The notes beneath the pieces are model-generated. The model was not told the origin of the DNA, did no database searches, and saw only the letters and a list, made by a program, of their open reading frames with translations. Both the position numbers and the translations under genes were made by a program. A stretch of 64,000 nucleotides of DNA from Hippasteria phrygiana (Eukaryota > Echinodermata > Asteroidea > Valvatida > Goniasteridae), in the NCBI GenBank assembly GCA_037893225.1, contig JAZGUH010000003.1, positions 992,001 through 1,056,000 of the forward strand. The letters run 5' to 3'. Below are positions 52,561 through 62,694 of the stretch, piece after piece; position 1 is the first letter of the stretch; each line of letters opens with the position of its first letter.

Positions 52561-52566
52561 CCTAAC

Positions 52567-52671
52567 CCTGCCAGATGCAGCACAGTGCATCTGTGGTGAC
52601 AGCTTGACCTTGCTGCACTCTGCACACAAGTCAATGTGACAAAGTATGCAATCTGATGCGTCTGGCAGGGT
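52567..52671. repeat. Short foldback
   Basis: CCCTGCCAGATGCA and TGATGCGTCTGGCAGGG are inverted ends around about 75 bp. CCCTAACC/GGTTAGGG words flank both sides (52550, 52696). Confidence 0.5.
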
Positions 52672-52786
52672 TTCTAGCAAAAATGCCCTGGAGGGTTAGG
52701 GTTAGCGTTTCTTAAAAAAAATATCTTCACGCTATGACTAAATATCTAAATGTTGTTAGGCCTATTCGACCAATTCTCGTGGCCTA

Positions 52787-53158
52787 TGGGAGATTGGAGA
52801 AGCTGGTGGCAGCAGACATACCGGTCCCTTTTGCTCGTTCTGAGCATGCGCGCGTACACTCTAAAAACTGTGTTTAGCAATTAAACACAATCTTGCTATC
52901 AGTTTGTAAACATGTTTAGAAGCTAAACAGTACGTGTCCAATTCCTAAACATCAGTGTTCAATGGCTAAACACTATCCGTCAACACCCTATACATGTTTA
53001 GTATGTAAACGTGTTTACAAACTGATAGCAAGAAAGTGTTTAGAAAAGTGTTTCCTTGCTAAACACCGTTTTTACAGTGCACTTCTGAGCATGCGCACGA
53101 CTGGTGAGAACTATAGCAAGAAGGACCGGTATGGCAGCGTCTCAAAAGTCTCCCATTA
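52787..53158. mobile_element. Outer foldback hosting MITE family A
   Basis: TATGGGAGATTGGAGAAGCT...ATACCGGTCC on the left is inverted on the right (GGACCGGTATGGCAGCGTCT...TCCCATTA). Inside it, MITE family A (52857-53079) is bordered by direct copies of TTCTGAGCATGCGC(G/A)CG (52838-52854 and 53083-53099). Confidence 0.75.
52857..53079. mobile_element. MITE family A, complete copy
   Basis: The 223-bp element runs from CACTCTAAAAACTGTGTTTA to CTAAACACCGTTTTTACAGTG's last base. The ends CACT(C/G)TAAAAAC(T/G)GTGTTT are inverted. It is the reference copy for 1-210, 424-593 and 20672-20750. Confidence 0.85.
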
Positions 53159-53712
53159 GAAGCTCATAAATCCTGACCTTGGGGGCATACTGTGTCTCAA
53201 GAGTAATTCAACTGCATGGCTCTCAAAACTACCTTTATAAATTGCGCAGGCAATTTTGGGCCTATTTGCGACCGTACACCTCGGAGCATTAATTTGGATC
53301 AATATGCAGGCCCCTCGCTACGGGGGTGGAGGGGCCAGGCCCCCTGGCAACCAAATGACCCCCCATTGGCAAAAACCAAAAACATCAAAATTATATATAA
53401 TTGTTGTTATTTTCTGTGATGTGGCCCCCTGGTACTGTGCCCCCCCCCCCCCCCCCCCCCCTTGATGCCCGGAGCTGGCGACGTGCCCGACTATGGTTAA
53501 CCATAGTCGACGATTGTTGGACTAACTTTACCTGAACGCTGGCTTGTGGACGATAGATGAAACCAGCCTTCTGGGCTTGGTCGCGGTGGTTACCATTAGC
53601 AGCTAAACCTACTAAACTGTGACAAGTAAAGGAGGAACTTGTGACACCGCTCGCACTTGGACATTACTGCACAGGGATCAAGGTACGTCACGAATCAACC
53701 ACTGGTTAACTG

Positions 53713-53926
53713 AGGCCGTGTCCGAATTACGGCTGCGGCTTGAAATTACACACATGTCTGTGGTAGTGGCTGCAGCCACATCACATAGACTTGTTTTTGT
53801 ATGCAAGATCGCCCCAAACAAGGCTAAAAGTCACTCAAGGTATGGAGCTACAAGGAAAAGGAAATCAAAGATGGAAGTAGGAATGTGTGTAATTTCAAGC
53901 CGCAGCCAAGTAATTTGGACAGGCCT
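53713..53926. mobile_element. 214-bp MITE, hAT-like ends
   Basis: AGGCCGTGTCCGAATTACGG...GGCTTGAAATTACACACAT and the complement ATGTGTGTAATTTCAAGCC...GGACAGGCCT are inverted arms of about 45 bp. It covers most of a spurious plus-strand ORF (53619-54050). Confidence 0.8.
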
Positions 53927-54113
53927 GATGGTCGTTGATCGAACTTTCCCTCGGCAACCCCCTCCCCTACGACGCCCTCAACCGTTGGAAATGACTCGTC
54001 TATTTCTCTCCCTCTCTTCTCAACAGTACTACAGACGTCGACGTACGTGAACGACCGGAGTGGAATCCGCTCTTTGCCGCCTCTGCACCGTGTCCAATCA
54101 GCGCGTAAATCCG

Positions 54114-54177
54114 ATGTTTGTTGTCGCCAAAGGTCTTTTCGTCTGCTGTCTCTTGGGCTTGGCGCTCGTGGGCAAAG
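54114..54177 (+). CDS. Putative first exon encoding a signal peptide
   Basis: ATG at 54114 opens MFVVAKGLFVCCLLGLALVG followed by K, then a strong donor (AAAG|GTAAGC at 54178). A short basic N-terminus, a run of about 14 hydrophobic residues and small residues at the end match a secretory signal peptide. Exon length 64 nt leaves phase 1. No in-frame second exon is recognisable in the remaining 10 kb, so the downstream intron would be long. A pyrimidine-rich stretch ending in CAACAG at 54024 could be an upstream acceptor in the 5' UTR. Confidence 0.5.
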
Positions 54178-54344
54178 GTAAGCTCCTGGGACTTGTTAGG
54201 TCTTAAAAGGTCCGAGTTGTGGTAGCTGGACGGGTACTCGCGTTGTCTCAGTGGGAGATGAACTAAAGCTTTGGAGATGTTGCCTTTATCGACGATACCT
54301 GATCATGCGATGGTGGGATGGATTTAAGGGAGTCAAAGGAGGCT

Positions 54345-54799
54345 ATTTTTACGGCGATTGTGTATGTAGGGCCCCTCTTTAGTTTTGATCAAAAAATAGT
54401 CAAGGGTATTTTTTCTCGTTCCCAAATGACATTTTTAACCTAAAGCAAAATTCTCTTAATTCTTTTGACATCTTTTTTGTAATTTTGAACAGTTTATTGC
54501 GGTAGAAAATTAAATTTTCTTACGCGCTTTACGGCAGTTGCCATGCAAATCAACGCGGTTTTGCGTGTTTACTGTGCGTCGCGGTGATCGCCATCTTTTA
54601 TTTTTGAGTTGCGTTTTGTCGTCTTCATCGCCGCTTTACCCCAAAATTTCCCTCAAAAACTAAAACCCTGCCCTTTATCAACGGCATACCTGTTGGTTTG
54701 TAATGTCGCTAACTAGTTTGACAATTCCATTAACCTAAAAGTGGATTTTTGTTTCCTTATAGGGAACAGGGCCCTACACTACACAATCGCCATTTTTAC
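54345..54799. mobile_element. TIR element of about 455 bp
   Basis: ATTTTTACGGCGATTGTGTA...GTAGGGCCC and GGGCCCTACACTACACAATC...GCCATTTTTAC are inverted. The interior matches 27230-27560. It begins about 165 bp into the putative intron after the exon at 54114-54177. Confidence 0.8.
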
Positions 54800-54847
54800 T
54801 ACCCATGAACTATACTCCTATTATGTGCCTTCTTAAAATCACTGTCG

Positions 54848-54930
54848 AATCAAGTGGGATTTGAACCCATGACGTGGGCCCAATTTTAAAGAATCCATAA
54901 CGCCGAATTCTGTGCTTAACGGCCTACAAT
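54848..54930 (-). pseudogene. tRNA-like fragment
   Basis: Minus strand GGGTTCAAATCCCACTTGA is a B-box and T-stem. Upstream (GTAGGCCGTTAAGCACAG) is a poor A-box match. The acceptor does not pair. It is likely a tRNA-derived repeat remnant. Confidence 0.45.
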
Positions 54931-55123
54931 ATGCTAGCAAAGAAAATTGGCGCTCACCCCGTAAGAACCGAATTCTTAGTTACGGGATGCACAAGCCAAA
55001 ATATTCCTATCAAGATTCATTCCGTTCATTACTTTAATATTATAGCCCATTACCTTTGGAATACTTTGTTGATGATGTTGATACGCATTGTACAATGAGG
55101 ACATTGGGATCTCCTGAGAAGAT

Positions 55124-55679
55124 CCTAATAAACACCTCGAGAAAAGCAACTTTCCCCCTAAATGAAGCTTTATATTTCCTGAAACTGACTAGCCCCATGC
55201 ATACCTTCTGTTAATGTTATGCATGAATGAGCAGAGTGTAAAGATGAAATTGACACGCTTCAGAAATTGCAGAATGGTATATGTGTCCAGTGCAGGCATA
55301 GGCCTAATTCAACAGTCAGTTTGACTTTATCAGTGTCAAAGGACAGTTCCAGCTCTGTGTTTAGCAAAAGAATGCCTCGCCTGTCGATCCAAGATGGCAG
55401 TTGCAATAGGCCTCCTGGAGGCTCATACGCCAGTAAAGCAAGTTGCCCGTAGAATGAGAGTCCAAATGCAATAAGAAAATTGCATGATTTGCAATTTTTG
55501 AAGTGTCAATATCTCCTTTACACTCTGCTCATTCATACATAACAGTAGGTATGATGGCCTAGTCAGTTTCAGTATTTGTTCCATGGGTCCCACTGATGTT
55601 CCCCATCAAGGTTAATAAAATCTTAGGAAATAAAAAGATTCATTTAGGGGGAACTTATTTTTGTTGAGGTGTTTATAAG
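55124..55679. mobile_element. Tc1/IS630-like derivative with long inverted arms
   Basis: The ends (CTAATAAACACCTCGAG and TTGAGGTGTTTATAAG) are inverted, and arms of well over 100 bp follow (TTTCCCCCTAAATGAA, GAATGAGCAGAGTGTAAA and their complements). The middle 230 bp retains the start of a transposase reading frame. Confidence 0.8.
55372..55458 (+). pseudogene. Transposase N-terminal HTH remnant
   Basis: ATG at 55372 opens MPRLSIQD. The next codons continue in another frame as AVAIGLLEAHTPVKQVARR, the usual start of Tc1/IS630-type transposases (a helix-turn-helix with LLEAG.S...VA..F-like spacing). A single-base loss near 55396 separates the two frames. Only the first 30 residues or so remain. 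Confidence 0.7.
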
Positions 55680-55967
55680 GAGGGGAGGTGTGTTGGTCTC
55701 GGTCTCGGTAACAGTGGAAGTTACCCCGCCTGATGGGTCTATGTGTCTGAAAATTGGAACGATTTCTTCTGTTTAATACTTTAGCTTTTCCCAGTCAATT
55801 TCGGCAAATAACTAAGCAGTCTATTTCACTTTCATGCATTCGTATTAAAGCGATTTTACCTTGTCAGTTAAAACCGTCACTCAATTTCATTTGGAGGCAT
55901 GCAAATTCATTTATATTCAATTGAACATATAGGCCTACATCGCTTTTTTAGCCATGCGAAATTGGCA

Positions 55968-56393
55968 TTCTAATGGGTAGAGATTTCCAGTGATATAGTC
56001 GGGGCCAGCACAAGGCCAGCACAAGGCCAGCACAAGGCCAGCACAAGGCCAGCACAAGGCCAGCACAAGGCCAGCACAAGGCCAGCACAAGGCCAGCACA
56101 AGGCCAGCACAAGGCCAGCACAAGGCCAGCACAAGGCCAGCACAAGGCCAGCACAAGGCCAGCACAAGGCCAGCACAAGGCCAGCACAAGGCCAGCACAA
56201 GGCCAGCACAAGGCCTTCAGTCTAAATTCAAGTCTGAAGCTATTCAAATGAACTGTAATAAAAGCATTCCTTTGTCATGGTTTATGCCTGTTACTTGTGC
56301 CTGTTGCAAGCTGGTCTTGTGCCTAGCCTTGTGCTAGCCTTGTGTCTGGCCTTGTGATGGCCTCAACTACATCACTGGAGATTTCTACCAAAA
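55968..56393. mobile_element. Foldback element with an 11-bp minisatellite in one arm
   Basis: GGTAGAGATTTCCAGTGATA and its partner (TATCACTGG-type; CATCACTGGAGATTTCTACC) are inverted ends. Next to the left end lies GGCCAGCACAA repeated 19 times (56003-56211). Next to the right end (56290-56362) are degenerate inverted relatives such as CTTGTGCTAGCC and CTTGTGATGGCC. Confidence 0.85.
56003..56211. repeat. 11-bp minisatellite, 19 units
   Basis: GGCCAGCACAA occurs 19 times in a row with essentially no variation (209 bp). The open frames over this array (LALCWPCAGLV-type) are artefacts of the stop-free unit. Confidence 0.95.
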
Positions 56394-57060
56394 TGTTACT
56401 TTCGTTTTCGTTAAAAGACAAGCAATTTGGAAAATGAGCATTCCAAAAAATATATCAAGAAACAAATGCAAACCATAGATTAATTGTACAAAACCGAATA
56501 CTTTTTATCTTTACTTTACACCAAACTTAAATGTATTTATTTCGTTGTTTGTTTCGTTTTTTTAGTTTTTTGTTATATCTTTAATTCCTTATTTCTTTAT
56601 TTCTTTATTCAGGTTTCGCGTACAATAGGAGACCATATTAGTGTTTCTGATGAATCTTTATGAGTAGAACCTATGTGTCATTGTTTTTTGCACTCGTTTC
56701 TTATTGCCCATTCGTGTGTTTTCTTAATCATCAATCTGTTGGCGTGCCAGGCATCTGGGTATGTTTGGGTACGGTTTATACCACTGCATGCGTTAAGTTG
56801 CACAAATTCCACACATGCCTTCCCAATAATGAATTTGAATGACGAAATGCATGCTGTGAAAAGCTGCTGCGAATTTAAATGCTGTTCGAGTGGATTATTC
56901 AATTGAATGGTTGTTTTCTTTTAAATCGCATTACGCAGAACAATAGCTTGGACATTAAATAAAATTGAATGCGTGTTTTGAGGAGCTTTCAATTTTGCGC
57001 GAAACAAAATGACGCGACGTTTAAATTGGCCACTTGTTTGCCGAAATTGGCCGGGAAAAC
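56394..57060. other. No gene recognised
   Basis: AT-rich sequence. Frames at 56660-56906 are short and lack convincing splice boundaries. Confidence 0.35.
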
Positions 57061-57190
57061 CTACATTATCTCCTATTTAGATCTGGGCCCAGGAAAACTG
57101 TAAGGGTGGTAAGGTTGGCAGTTGATTGTCGCCAACCCTAGCATTTCTGATCGTAACCCCTTACCCAGAGTGGTTTTTAGCCTTGTATCG
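57060..57190. repeat. Dispersed repeat family D, copy 3
   Basis: TTATCTCCTATTTAGATCTG, GGCCCAGGAAAACTG and GTAAGGTTGGCAG match the right part of the copies at 12210 and 41190. Confidence 0.6.
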
Positions 57191-57637
57191 GGTGATTTCA
57201 ATTATGAGATAGTTGCATCCCAACATCGATAGCATCTGCGGAACAGCTCAAAGAAATTGATTGCACGAATACATGTAAAATGCATTGAATTCAATGAAAT
57301 ATGAAATTAGTGAAATCGTGAATATCTGTCCTTGAAAGATGCATGGATAGTTTTGTGTTGCAGTATTTATGTACCTGTACTTCTGTCACATACAGATGCA
57401 TTTGTAATTAGTTTTAGAATAGGTGCCCGGCAGAAGGGCATATAGAACGCTTTGACGCGTAATTACACTTTCCGGGAAAATTTACTTTAAAGTTTATGTG
57501 TTGGCATTTCTAAATTAGAACTCGCAAAAGGTTGATTTTTTTTGTCAGATAAAAATTATTGATATTTCCAATAATGCTGTGCATTTTTAAATACAAATAT
57601 TGCTTAATTTAAAGTTATTTACATCTTTATGCTAAGG

Positions 57638-57920
57638 CCCTTTTGCCGGGAAGTCATTCTGGCTTAAACGTGCGCTTAACACTATGAACATCTAACAAAA
57701 GAAAACCCACGCAGTCCTTTGTTTGTAACAAAGGACTGCGTGATGGGTTTTCTTTTGTTAGATGTTCATAGTGTAAGCGGCATGTGAAATGCTAATGCCC
57801 TTTTGCCGGGAACAAAATTTGCTCGAAGCGCGCTTACGCCCCACTGAAGTGGAGAGGTGAACGCACTTTTATCATGTATTGTTACATTGGTATTACACGC
57901 TAATGCCCTTTTGCCGGGAA
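57638..57920. repeat. Three direct copies of a 15-mer around a large hairpin
   Basis: GCCCTTTTGCCGGGA occurs at about 57639, 57798 and 57903, each after GCTAA(T/G)G-type sequence. Between the first two lies the 108-bp hairpin at 57673-57780. A further CTGCCGGGCACA occurs near 58068. Confidence 0.7.
57673..57780. mobile_element. 108-bp palindromic MITE
   Basis: The arms run from CGCTTAACACTATGAACATC to GATGTTCATAGTGTAAGCG and stay paired through AACAAAAGAAAACCCA and GCAGTCCTTTGTT, with a 3-nt tip and one small bulge. Single ends of the same family are at 8983-9009 and 28911-28960. Confidence 0.9.
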
Positions 57921-57929
57921 CAAAAAATG

Positions 57930-58765
57930 CAAAATCCCCTTATGTCCTTTTCATTTTGTTAATTACGTCAGAATGACGTAGCCCCTTGAGACAAAATGTA
58001 TATCAAAATGAAGATATTCCAATACTCTTTCGATTACCCCCAAAACCTGAATTTGACCTTTTGACCTTCTGCCGGGCACACGACGTATTATAGGCTTAAT
58101 AACTGCAACTGCCAGGTACCGCAATGGTACTGTAATATGAGCGGAAAAAAATGTTTCACTGAAAAGTCGATTTTGGGATTTCAACAACTTTATATTTAAA
58201 AAAAAACCTAACCTATTCTATCATCCCGGGTTTTAAAAATGTTTTTTTACAAATCTATTCTCAAAATATTTGGGGGGGATTTCTTTTTGGAACTTGGGTT
58301 AAAGTGTGCAAAGATCACAAACTCTGAGCTTCATTTTCTCAAACCAAGAGGTTGAGACTGACAATTCCAACAGGTTTTAGATGTCTGGATTCGAAACTGC
58401 ATCACCTGTTGACTCACATCAGCATGCTTGATGTACACAGGTAGTTCCCGAGCATTAAAAGGTTCCTGGCTTAGGCCTAATGGCTTTGCGAGTGGACTAG
58501 CTGTCAAGTTGAATTTGTAAAGCCGTGGTATTAATGTAATACCTGTCACGCTATTTAAATATTGCATCCAACAAGAAAAAAAGCCACTTTGAAATTGCAG
58601 CATACAGCCATTCGTGTAAAGGTTGTTCCCTTATTTCGAATTGAATAAAGTAAATTAGACGAAAATAGGAATGCATGCCAGCTAGCGCTGAAGATGCTTG
58701 CGAGTCTCAATTTCTGTACATTGACCGTACTGTGACCATTCCTCTTTGCACGCTGTACTATATAG
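57930..58765. other. No gene recognised
   Basis: Minus-strand frames at 57963-58187 and 58331-58603 were inspected. No recognisable domain or good splice pair supports them. Confidence 0.35.
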
Positions 58766-58769
58766 TATA

Positions 58770-59801
58770 CAGTGGAATGCCGCTATAACGAACACCGCTA
58801 TACCGAACATTCGGCTATAACGAACACCATCATTGGCTCACCAAGGAATATAAGGGAAAAGCTAACTGTTGCTTTAGAATTCAGTTAGCTTAGAAAGTAT
58901 GAACATGTAATTAAATGATTGAATGGGCGGCACATGTTCAAAGTCATCCAGGGTGTGCAGGGTGACGTGGTGCCAAGATGAATGGACAGTGGTTTCGTGT
59001 CTCCGTCCGCCAGTGTGTGAGAAATTCTACTACAATGACAATGATCAAAAAAGGGCGCCGCGTGTGAATACTGCAAGCTGTACGTATGGTCCTTGCACTA
59101 TAGCCCAGCCGGCTTTTATTAAAATGGAAATCGATGTCAGCGGTAGATTTGATTTTGAAGACTAAAGTGGCCAAATCAACTTCCAATCTTCCCACTGACC
59201 CACTCTGCTGGTTACAGTGCTCGAGTACACACAAACATTTTTTTATCTGCTTTTAAACCACGTTTTCTGAAGTTTCGTTCAAGTTAATCATGGGAAAGAA
59301 AAAGCCTTTGACCCTTTCCCCCACACCCCAAACAAAAATAAAGAAAAAGAAGGAAAAATCATACCTTTGTCCCTGTCATTCTCTCCCTTTTCCTCATTTG
59401 TCTTTTCTTGTGTCAATTTTATCATCCATTTTTTTTAATTCTCAACTCAAAATTAATATTACTTCAGTCATACATTATTTTTGCAAGTAAAACCTTAGAA
59501 ATAAACAACTTTTAAAATATACTTCACACCTTTTTTTCTATAAAAAAAGTTATTTAAAATTAAATTAAAAAGTGGGGCAAAATATTACATTTCCAAGCGG
59601 CAAATTTGGGGGAAAATGTAGTACACGTATAATTGCATAAAACCTTCAATTGCAATACAAAAAATGGCCGCACTTCAAATACGATGCAAGAGGGCGCTGT
59701 AAAAGAACGAATGCCATGTTGAAAAATCGCTATAACGAACGATCGCTATAACGAACAAAATATGTGGATCCCGCGATGTTCGTTATAGCGGCGTTCCACT
59801 G
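58770..59801. mobile_element. pogo/Tigger-like (TA) non-autonomous element
   Basis: TA flanks both sides. CAGTGGAATGCCGCTATAAC and GTTATAGCGGCGTTCCACTG are inverted ends with one mismatch. CGCTATAACGAAC-type subterminal motifs are repeated three times on the left and twice more on the right. Such ends are typical of pogo-group Tc1/mariner elements. The interior ORFs (58923-59234) show no transposase motifs. Confidence 0.85.
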
Positions 59802-59809
59802 TACTACTA

Positions 59810-61860
59810 TCCTACTTGTGTTTACGAGCATGCCGCTTGCTGAATGTTGACCAATGGGCATGGAAGTGGATGGGGGGGGGGGGGGGGGGTGGGGGGAGGG
59901 GTGTGCTGTGATTGTGAGATAAAGTTCAAAGGAGACGGTGAAGTTGTGGACTCTGGGCAGCATTGATAAATTGATACATGACTAGTCTTTCCTAGCGCGC
60001 ATGCGCTGTACATGTACGCGACGTGAGGGCATGAATGAATGCATGCTAGGTTGGCCTACCAGTTTAGAAGTGCTGATGCGTTCGATACCTGTCTATCAAT
60101 GCCAAAGTGGCGGAGCTTTCCTTTCCAAATTTAAAGAAGCACAGTGCCCTCGGGGCAGAAAAAACATCGATGAGAAAGATCATTAATGTAATAATGTATG
60201 CACAACCATCCCTTGAAAATGTACTGTTTGTCTAAAAACCATTTCTAAAAAACTATGCGTAGGCCTACTGCCCATTTTCCACCGGTCTGATAAAAGGAAG
60301 GAAAATTGGGGGAGACGAGTGAAGTTAACCCATTTTTTTAACACATTTTGCAGGGGTGTGAGTAAAGCCTGGTTTTCATATCGACGTAAGAAATGCGAGA
60401 GCAACACACACAGCACCCAAACTACAGTGCAGACATATGGAAACATTTCCTCCGTAAACGTCGCGGGCAACCCAGTCGGACGTAAACTATCTCGCAGACG
60501 ATCGGCAAAGTTGAACTTGGTTTAACATTTGCCGATCATGCCTATCCCTACCGTTTGCCCACGATCGTTTCAGTGAAAGGAAACACATTTCCGTCGTTTT
60601 GCGTCACAGAATCAATTCCCACAATGCCATGCAGAGTACCCAATGTTTCCGCTTGTATTTTATTCGCCGTCTCCTACAAACCATGAGACTCAAAACACAA
60701 ATGAGTCTGCACTCGAATAAAAATGATTTGTTGAGCGCCACCATATTTGACAAGCTGGCTAGATGCATGTATGCAATATCATTATGTCACGTATCGGATC
60801 GATCGCAGCGCCCTCCAGACGTCGCAGCACGTCCCGTTTACGACGGTCTGAGAAGGCGCAACGGCGATTTGGAAACTAGGCTTTAGTCTCACCGACGTTA
60901 CCTCCCCTGGGTTTATAGGTCTCAAAATTGGGCTAATTTCTCTGGAAACTGTTGAAGAATTATCCTCTATTTAGATCTGAAGAAATGTACATGTAACCCG
61001 GAAAAATGACTCGCAATAAATAAATAAAGAAAAACCTAGAAAAAGAAAAGTCTTAACTGTGGGGGCTCGCTTGCAACAAAAAAATAACGTAACAGGGGTC
61101 TTTCAGGGAGGAATCGCGAGATAATCCTAAGAATAGAGACAACAAAAACAGTTTCAGATTTCCACAACAACAACAAAATAAAAATTTATTTCATGGGAGA
61201 ATTCTCAAAAGATAATTACAGATCAACCGTGTGAAGAACAAAAACAAATATTTCAAACCAATACAGAATTTGATCTGCAATATCAAAACTGTGTATCAAG
61301 GGTAAAAAGAAAGTTATTGACGAGATGACTATAGCCTTTGAAACACAAAAGCAAATTGACCAAGACCGAACAAACCAAAACCTTAAGAATTCAAAACAAT
61401 TTCACAGTCAGCCGAAATAAAAGTAACTATGAACCTTTGGAGACAAACCAACCAAGTAACCGAAACAAGACCAATTTAAAACCGACTTAAGAGATAATTT
61501 AAGCCATAACTTAAAAAAAAAGAACTGAAAACCGGAACTTAAAAAACCACTTTAAAACCCAAACTAAAAAAGCAATTTCGAACCAAAACCTAAAAAACCC
61601 AATTTAAAAACCAAGCCTTAAAAAAACCCAACAGTGTTCAAGGAAAATCACAAATCAAAAACACTCAAGCTTAAACAACCAAGTCTACAGCAGACCAAAG
61701 TTTTCAAGGCAGAAATAACTTAGATGGGAGCAAAGAAAATGTGATGTGCTCACTCCACTGCCGGTCTGCAAACTGAAAAAGCATTATCTTGGGGCAAGTC
61801 GCATGGGCCAGCAATTTGCATAGTGTCATGGGGTTGCCTGACTAAAAACAAAGGGGCAAG
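59810..61860. other. No gene; low-complexity A/C-rich tract
   Basis: A G-run of about 19 lies near 59872-59890. Family D repeat is at 60895-60990. The tract 61340-61700 is strongly strand-biased (A and C rich on plus) with recurring AAAACC(A/C)AA.CTTAAAAAA words, an imperfect satellite of about 30-40 bp period. No supported coding sequence. Confidence 0.45.
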
Positions 61861-62024
61861 GCTCAGGGGTGTCACTCCTATTAAAGAAAGAGCATGTAAA
61901 ATTTACACTGTCACATACACACAGTGAAAAAAATTCTCGCGGCGATACTTTACATACATGTGTATCAACACACACAACAGGACAGGGAAAAGGTCTTCTG
62001 TTTCTTTTATATCAAAATAAAACA

Positions 62025-62145
62025 GATACTGACAATTTGGGAGACCGCCAACATAGGGCAAGATAGCTCAGTTGGTAGAGTGCCGGTACAGTAATCCGGA
62101 GGTCGCTGGTTCAATTCCCGCTCCTGTCAGTTTCTTTGTTCACTT
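62025..62145 (+). mobile_element. tRNA-Thr-like element, copy 4
   Basis: It has the same upstream block (GATACTGACAATTTGGGAGA) and downstream block (CAGTTTCTTTGTTCACTTTG) as at 849-974. The match ends on both sides, so the unit length is about 120 bp. Confidence 0.8.
62057..62128 (+). tRNA. tRNA-Thr-like sequence (anticodon AGT)
   Basis: 72 nt with A box TAGCTCAGTTGG. The B box is GGTTCAATTCC, which is one base off consensus. The anticodon loop ACAGTAA gives AGT (Thr) with C33. The stem changes GCCGGTACAG and TAATCCGG keep four pairs. It is probably a repeat-borne copy. Confidence 0.5.
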
Positions 62146-62690
62146 TGAAGAAATAAAACAAATCTCGAAAATGAGCATAACAATATGTTGACTTTTTGGG
62201 GACGTGTGTACCACACCGCCTAGATATTATGGGCCCGTCCAGCACAGTAATCGAAACGTTGAGTTCATAATTATGCTTCTTATAGTCTACATTTTCGAAG
62301 TTTTATTTCTTTTCATTAACACCAACTCCTCTAGATTGTATCTCCCGACAAGCACAGACTGAAATCGTTGTAGTTTAGTTTACCGTTCCCTCATTTGCCC
62401 GTATAGGTCTTAAAGTTGTCAAGAACCTGGGATACGATATCACTCAGACTCACAAGTCACTGAGGGATTCGCGGAATCAAACACCGATTCAGCCGGTGAA
62501 ACCTTAGAGTGATTTGAGAATCTCCTTTAGTAGATGGCAGGAAATCACGCGGCATTAACTACTGAAGCTTGTCCATGTTTTCGTGCTGAAGATTATTGGC
62601 GCCACGGACTCCAAATGTCAAGCCATTATACTGCGTGTATGCATACCCTCCTTTAGGTGGATGTTGCGAGTCATAAATACACTTTTTCAT
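62130..62690. other. No gene recognised
   Basis: No TIR, array or coding motif was recognised here. Confidence 0.35.
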
Positions 62691-62694
62691 AAAT

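Noticed and set aside
53619..54050. 143-codon plus-strand ORF
   Set aside because: Half of it is the two arms of a MITE (53713-53926). The rest is low complexity.
55935..56247. Leu/Ala/Cys/Trp-rich repetitive minus-strand ORFs
   Set aside because: Read-through of the 11-bp GGCCAGCACAA array.
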